From Ignavibacteriaceae bacterium (GTDB taxonomy: Bacteria > Bacteroidota > Ignavibacteria > Ignavibacteriales > Ignavibacteriaceae), in assembly GCA_023231105.1 (NCBI GenBank), contig JALNWB010000168.1, positions 1-8,194 of the forward strand: a stretch of 8,194 nt of DNA, in the 5' to 3' direction. Under the pieces are notes generated by a model, which worked only from the letters and a program-made list of their open reading frames with translations, ran no database searches and was not told the origin of the DNA. Shown here one piece after another: positions 4,951-8,194 of this stretch. Each line of letters opens with the position of its first letter. Within the stretch, counting starts at the first letter, position 1. Position numbers and translations under genes: made by a program.

Positions 4951-7818
4951 TTATCCTTCTACAATCTTTATCTCTTCTTCCGTTAAGCCGTAAAGCTCAT
5001 AGACAAGCGCGTCTATTTGTCTGTCTAAGCCTTTACATTTCTTTTCTAAGTATTCTTTTTCGTTGTCGGTCTTGGCGGTTGCTAATTGTTTTTTATGATT
5101 TAACATTTGATTTGACATATCTACAATTTTATCAGACTTTAATAATAAAACTTCCTTTGGTGCTAAAGGTAAGTTGTATAAATCATTTGTAAGAATATGA
5201 TTGTTGGAGCTACTAAGTTTAAATCGCCAGTTCATAAGTTTTGAATTAAATAACGCCAATAATAATTCTAAGCTAAATATTCCCTTTACTATTACATAAC
5301 CACAAGTATTTCCAAGATAACAAGAGTCTTGTAAAAGAGTAAAATTCAATCTTATTTCTTTCTGAATATTTACAACTTGCTGATAAACAAGCCTCTTCAA
5401 TTTAGCATCTTGCAATTTTGGCGAGTCGGAAATCTTAATAACTTCAGAAGAATCAATCCAACTCTCTTTTATTGTATTATTGAGTAATTGGTAACGTTGA
5501 ACAACATCTCCACGGATCAATTTTACGTCACAGACGTTATTTTTAATTTTTCGTAAAGCTGCTTTAAATTTGGTTAAATGTATTTCTCCTTCAGCTATTT
5601 TGATAAATTCAGCGAAATCCAATAGTCTATTAAAGCTAAGCAGTTTAATCAGTAAATTAAATTCCTTCTCATTTTTAACTAATGGAATTTTAAAGTCAAT
5701 TTTACTTAATAAGGCTTTATCTAATATTATATTTCTACTTAAACTGATGGATTCTTTGGTTAAACCCGTTCTTAAACAAATATTGGAAAAATTATTTGTA
5801 AAAATATATATACTAACGTCCTGAGTAACTTCCTTAAATACTCTGGAGCTTTCTGGGAATTGATTAATTTCTATCCCTAAGAATATAGTAAATAAATGCT
5901 CTCGAAGTTTTTGATTTGATTTGTCATTGAGAAGGCTAGTTGGCATGATATAACTGAAATAACCGGTATTTTTAGTTAAAAGCGAAGCTCGTTCTGTAAA
6001 TAATTTATAAAGATTAATTTCACCTCCTGAATGAGAAAACTTTCGCTTGAAATAGTTATTTAAATAAATTATTTCATCAACATTTTCTTTTTTCTCTTTC
6101 CCTAAAGTTATTTCATACGGCGGATTCCCCACCACTGCATCAAAGCCGCCTTCCTTCATTATTTTAGGAAACGCATCCTCAAAGTTCATCGGCTTTAGTT
6201 TTTTCTCTTCTTCCCAATTAAATAATGTGCCGCTGCTTATATCCGTCCCAATCAACGAGTTTCCACAAATAATATTATCGCTTAAACTTGGAAGTATCTG
6301 TTCCTTAAACATTACCCATGTTTCTTCGGCGGTTGCGTTGCTTTCATCTTCAAGTAGTTTAAGATATAAAGAAAGCTGTGTTACCTCAACAGCCTGCGCG
6401 TCAATATCAACACCGTAAATATTGTTTGTAAGTATTTTCTGTTTCTGTTTAAGAGAGAGAACCCATTTGCCGTTTACCTCGTAACAGCCCGCGCTCTTTG
6501 CTTCCTTTGGGTTGTTCTGGTAAAATCTTTTATGATATTCCAAAAGTTTATCAAACACGGTAATTAAAAAACTTCCGCTTCCGCACGAGATATCTGCAAA
6601 TCTAAGTTTCGCAATTTCCTTTGGAGTCTTCCCATCAATAAGTTTACCGATAGTATTTTCAACAACGTAATTAACAATGTATTGCGGCGTGTAATAAACG
6701 CCTCCGGCTTTTCTTACTTCCGGCTTCTCATCAATTCTTACGCGCTTATCTGTTGCAACTACAACTTTACCGAGAAATCTTTCGTAAATAGAACCAAGAA
6801 TATGGATGGGGATAAGATCGAAATTGTAGGGCGAGTTAACATGAGATAGTTCTTTACAGACAGGCGCAAAATCGCTGTCATTCGGTTCAACAAAATTCTT
6901 TTCGTCAATAAAAGTTTTCTTAAAAACAATCCCGTTGTATTTAGCGTCAAGTTTGCGGGAGGCATAAATAAAATCTCTCCAAGCGGTTTTTGAGCCGCCA
7001 AACTCACTTATGTAATGTTCCGGTTCTATCTGTTTATCTTCTAAAAATCTGATGAACACCAAACGGTCAATCGTTCGTTGAGTCATTTCGGTTAGTTCAT
7101 CGCTTCCCAAATGGGGATTGTTTTTCTTGAATGCTTTTGCAAGTACGGTTCTTATTTCGTCCAATTCTTCCAAAAAGACTTCGTCAATGCTCTCGTAACC
7201 CCTCTTTTTCTGCACACCTTTACCGCGTAGTTTTGGCAGTTGCTCAACATATTTTTCTATGGAATTATTTGCAACTGCTTCGCGAGAAAAAAGCCAATAG
7301 ACTTTTGCGAACTTTTCTTTATCTAAATAATCTTTGTAATGGAAATATTCTCTTTTGGTATCGAGGATAGTGTCTATCTCCGGTTTAGTGCGGCAATCTA
7401 AAATGTGGAATTCTTCAAAGTCGGTAAGTATTGCTAAAGGAGTTCCGGCGCTCCATCCGTAACGGCATGTCTGGAAATAATCAACTTGATTAGATAGATT
7501 CCTTGCAGGCTTCTTCGCTTCAACATAAAACTTAACGTCATCTTTTCTATAATTCGGAGCTAAGAAAAAAGCATAGTCAGCGCGTTTCTGCTGCATTCCC
7601 TCAACCTTCACCGGCTTTTCTATACTTACTTCCTGTTCGTAAGGATTAAGCTGTTCGTTATGGTTTACATCCCATCCAAGCGCGGTAAAGAACTTATCAA
7701 TAAAATCGGTTCGTACTCTTGCTTCGGAGTATTCCGCAGCGAGATACATTTTTTCATTAGCGCTAAAATGTTCTACAAGAATCTTTACCTGTTCGTATGC
7801 TGAATCAAAACCGGTCAT
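4951..7818 (-). CDS. Type IIG (Eco57I-like) restriction-modification enzyme
   Basis: A single-chain enzyme of 955 residues, typical for type IIG, that methylates adenine within its recognition site and cleaves DNA nearby. Residues 1-150 form a PD-(D/E)xK nuclease: D81 in RADYAFF and E100-A-K102 in YVEAKKP. A helical linker follows. Motif X is GGVYYTPQYIV (from 372), motif I is FADISCGSGSFL (407-418), and NPPY at 565-568 is the catalytic motif IV of N6-adenine methyltransferases. Residues about 600-890 form the AT-rich, poorly conserved target-recognition region. The last 25 residues (ending YELYGLTEEEIKIVEG) form a conserved helical tail. The frame can also start at TTG 7824, but ATG 7818 is preferred because GGGAA lies six bases before it. 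Three decayed copies of the tail lie downstream. Recognition sequence cannot be read from the protein. No separate methyltransferase or specificity gene is adjacent, as expected for this type. Confidence 0.93.
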   Translation of the reverse strand: MTGFDSAYEQVKILVEHFSANEKMYLAAEYSEARVRTDFIDKFFTALGWDVNHNEQLNPYEQEVSIEKPVKVEGMQQKRADYAFFLAPNYRKDDVKFYVEAKKPARNLSNQVDYFQTCRYGWSAGTPLAILTDFEEFHILDCRTKPEIDTILDTKREYFHYKDYLDKEKFAKVYWLFSREAVANNSIEKYVEQLPKLRGKGVQKKRGYESIDEVFLEELDEIRTVLAKAFKKNNPHLGSDELTEMTQRTIDRLVFIRFLEDKQIEPEHYISEFGGSKTAWRDFIYASRKLDAKYNGIVFKKTFIDEKNFVEPNDSDFAPVCKELSHVNSPYNFDLIPIHILGSIYERFLGKVVVATDKRVRIDEKPEVRKAGGVYYTPQYIVNYVVENTIGKLIDGKTPKEIAKLRFADISCGSGSFLITVFDKLLEYHKRFYQNNPKEAKSAGCYEVNGKWVLSLKQKQKILTNNIYGVDIDAQAVEVTQLSLYLKLLEDESNATAEETWVMFKEQILPSLSDNIICGNSLIGTDISSGTLFNWEEEKKLKPMNFEDAFPKIMKEGGFDAVVGNPPYEITLGKEKKENVDEIIYLNNYFKRKFSHSGGEINLYKLFTERASLLTKNTGYFSYIMPTSLLNDKSNQKLREHLFTIFLGIEINQFPESSRVFKEVTQDVSIYIFTNNFSNICLRTGLTKESISLSRNIILDKALLSKIDFKIPLVKNEKEFNLLIKLLSFNRLLDFAEFIKIAEGEIHLTKFKAALRKIKNNVCDVKLIRGDVVQRYQLLNNTIKESWIDSSEVIKISDSPKLQDAKLKRLVYQQVVNIQKEIRLNFTLLQDSCYLGNTCGYVIVKGIFSLELLLALFNSKLMNWRFKLSSSNNHILTNDLYNLPLAPKEVLLLKSDKIVDMSNQMLNHKKQLATAKTDNEKEYLEKKCKGLDRQIDALVYELYGLTEEEIKIVEG

Positions 7819-7824
7819 TTTCAA

Positions 7825-7829
7825 TTCCC
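7825..7829 (-). promoter_or_regulatory. Ribosome binding site that decides the restriction enzyme start
   Basis: The minus strand reads GGGAA, then TTGAAA, then ATG at 7818. The six-base gap suits the ATG. The alternative TTG start at 7824 would directly touch the site and leave no spacer, so the ATG is favoured. Confidence 0.5.
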
Positions 7830-7866
7830 AATTATTGTTTTATCTCTAAACAAATTTAATAATATT

Positions 7867-7894
7867 GTAGAGACATGCCATGGCATGTCTCTAC
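7867..7894. repeat. 28-bp perfect palindrome, copy 4
   Basis: Identical to copies 1 and 3, and here extended to 32 bases of perfect symmetry by TT/AA at each end (7865-7896). Unlike the other three it has no restriction-enzyme tail beside it. It lies 48 bases upstream of the restriction enzyme ATG, in the expected promoter region, so it could influence expression of that gene. Confidence 0.9.
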
Positions 7895-7904
7895 AATTTA
7901 TCCC

Positions 7905-7925
7905 GGTCGAATCGAAGATTCGACC
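7905..7925. repeat. GGTCGAATC/GATTCGACC hairpin repeat
   Basis: Exact nine-base arms around a GAA loop. It is a member of the family at 1782-1885 and 2829-2847, again beside a CTACAG (CTGTAGG on the other strand) flank, and ten bases from palindrome copy 4. Confidence 0.75.
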
Positions 7926-7931
7926 TACAGT

Positions 7932-7980
7932 AATAAAAGACAGCGGTACCCTTATGGTTCCTGTTCCGGGTACCGCCGCT
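7932..7980 (-). terminator. Probable intrinsic terminator after the rightmost gene
   Basis: On the minus strand GCGGTACCC (7976-7968) pairs with GGGTACCGC (7951-7943) across a 16-base loop, and is followed by TGTCTTTTATTA. Flanking bases (AGC before, GCT after) extend the stem with small bulges. It lies about 45 bases after the stop of the gene ending at 8021. The T-run is short, so termination strength is uncertain. Confidence 0.55.
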
Positions 7981-8020
7981 CTTTATCGCTACCGGGAGGT
8001 GCGGTCGGTGCGATGATTAA

Positions 8021-8194
8021 TTAGATAGCCAGACTTATAGCTTTTATTAAAACATCCAATGCGGCATTAACTGCTTTTTGAGCAAGTGCAAGCGTCATAA
8101 TTTCAATCGTAAGCATCTGGGTTTCAAGCACATCTTTTTCTCTCTCCAATTCATGCAAGAATTCTTCATCGGTGAAATTGCCGGCTAATCTTTC
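8021..8194 (-). CDS. C-terminal part of an unrecognised helical protein
   Basis: Fifty-seven codons are open from the right edge to TAA at 8021; the start is outside the window. The visible protein begins ERLAGNFTDEEFLHELEREK, continues with an acidic/basic helix-forming stretch, and ends in an alanine- and leucine-rich amphipathic or weakly hydrophobic segment (LALAQKAVNAALDVLIKAIS). I do not recognise the family. Codon use is ordinary and the frame is clean, and a terminator-like hairpin follows, which supports a real gene end. The final segment could be a membrane-associated or coiled-coil helix. Confidence 0.6.
   Translation of the reverse strand, partial: ERLAGNFTDEEFLHELEREKDVLETQMLTIEIMTLALAQKAVNAALDVLIKAISLAI

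Noticed and set aside
7819..7824. TTG at 7824 as start of the restriction enzyme
   Set aside because: The ribosome site GGGAA would touch it directly, whereas ATG 7818 has a six-base spacer.
7851..7858. TAAATTTG (minus strand) as a Bacteroidota -7 promoter element for the restriction gene
   Set aside because: It fits TAnnTTTG and is well placed, but no TTTG lies about 19 bases upstream, where palindrome copy 4 is; too weak to annotate.
1943..7894. Terminal inverted repeats of a single insertion sequence
   Set aside because: Each 28-bp element is itself a complete palindrome, no transposase is encoded between copies, and no target-site duplication is evident.

Overview
The window is AT-rich and compact, with every credible gene on the minus strand. 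It reads as an accessory, defence-type stretch of a chromosome from the Bacteroidota/Chlorobiota/Ignavibacteriota group. The pointers are a lipoprotein that joins three fibronectin-III-like repeats (YYWRV...WSFTT style) to a FISUMP domain, a Cys-Lys-Glu-Glu lipoprotein start, and dense short palindromic intergenic repeats. The placement rests on gene content and style only; no marker gene is present.

Layout, in the direction of transcription (right to left). (1) 8194-8021: the last 57 codons of an unrecognised protein, followed by a terminator-like hairpin. (2) 7818-4951: a large single-chain type IIG (Eco57I-like) restriction-modification enzyme with an N-terminal PD-(D/E)xK nuclease, an N6-adenine methyltransferase core and a C-terminal target-recognition region. 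(3) 4950-4592: an array of short GCTCC/GGAGC hairpins, a scrap of restriction-enzyme 3' end and a direct repeat. (4) 4591-3065: the FN3-FISUMP lipoprotein. (5) 3035-2886: a second restriction-enzyme 3'-end scrap plus palindrome. (6) 2693-2060: an overlapping MntA/HepT (MNT-HEPN) toxin-antitoxin pair. (7) 2038-1782: a third restriction-enzyme 3'-end scrap, palindrome, direct repeat and hairpins. (8) 1708 to the left edge: a type III polyketide synthase translationally coupled to a class I SAM methyltransferase that runs off the window.

The restriction enzyme and MntA/HepT are defence functions. The polyketide synthase and methyltransferase probably make and methylate an alkylpyrone or alkylresorcinol-type phenolic lipid. 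The most unusual feature is the intergenic architecture. A 28-bp perfect or near-perfect palindrome (half-site GTAGAGACATGCCA) occurs four times. Three of these copies directly abut a decayed copy of the last 12-40 codons of the type IIG enzyme and supply its stop codon. Two of those units extend into a 101-bp direct repeat, about 96% identical, that brackets a 2.7-kb block holding the lipoprotein and the toxin-antitoxin pair. This looks like repeated displacement of the 3' end of a restriction gene, with cargo genes left between the old ends. That mechanism is inferred; the repeats themselves are directly visible.
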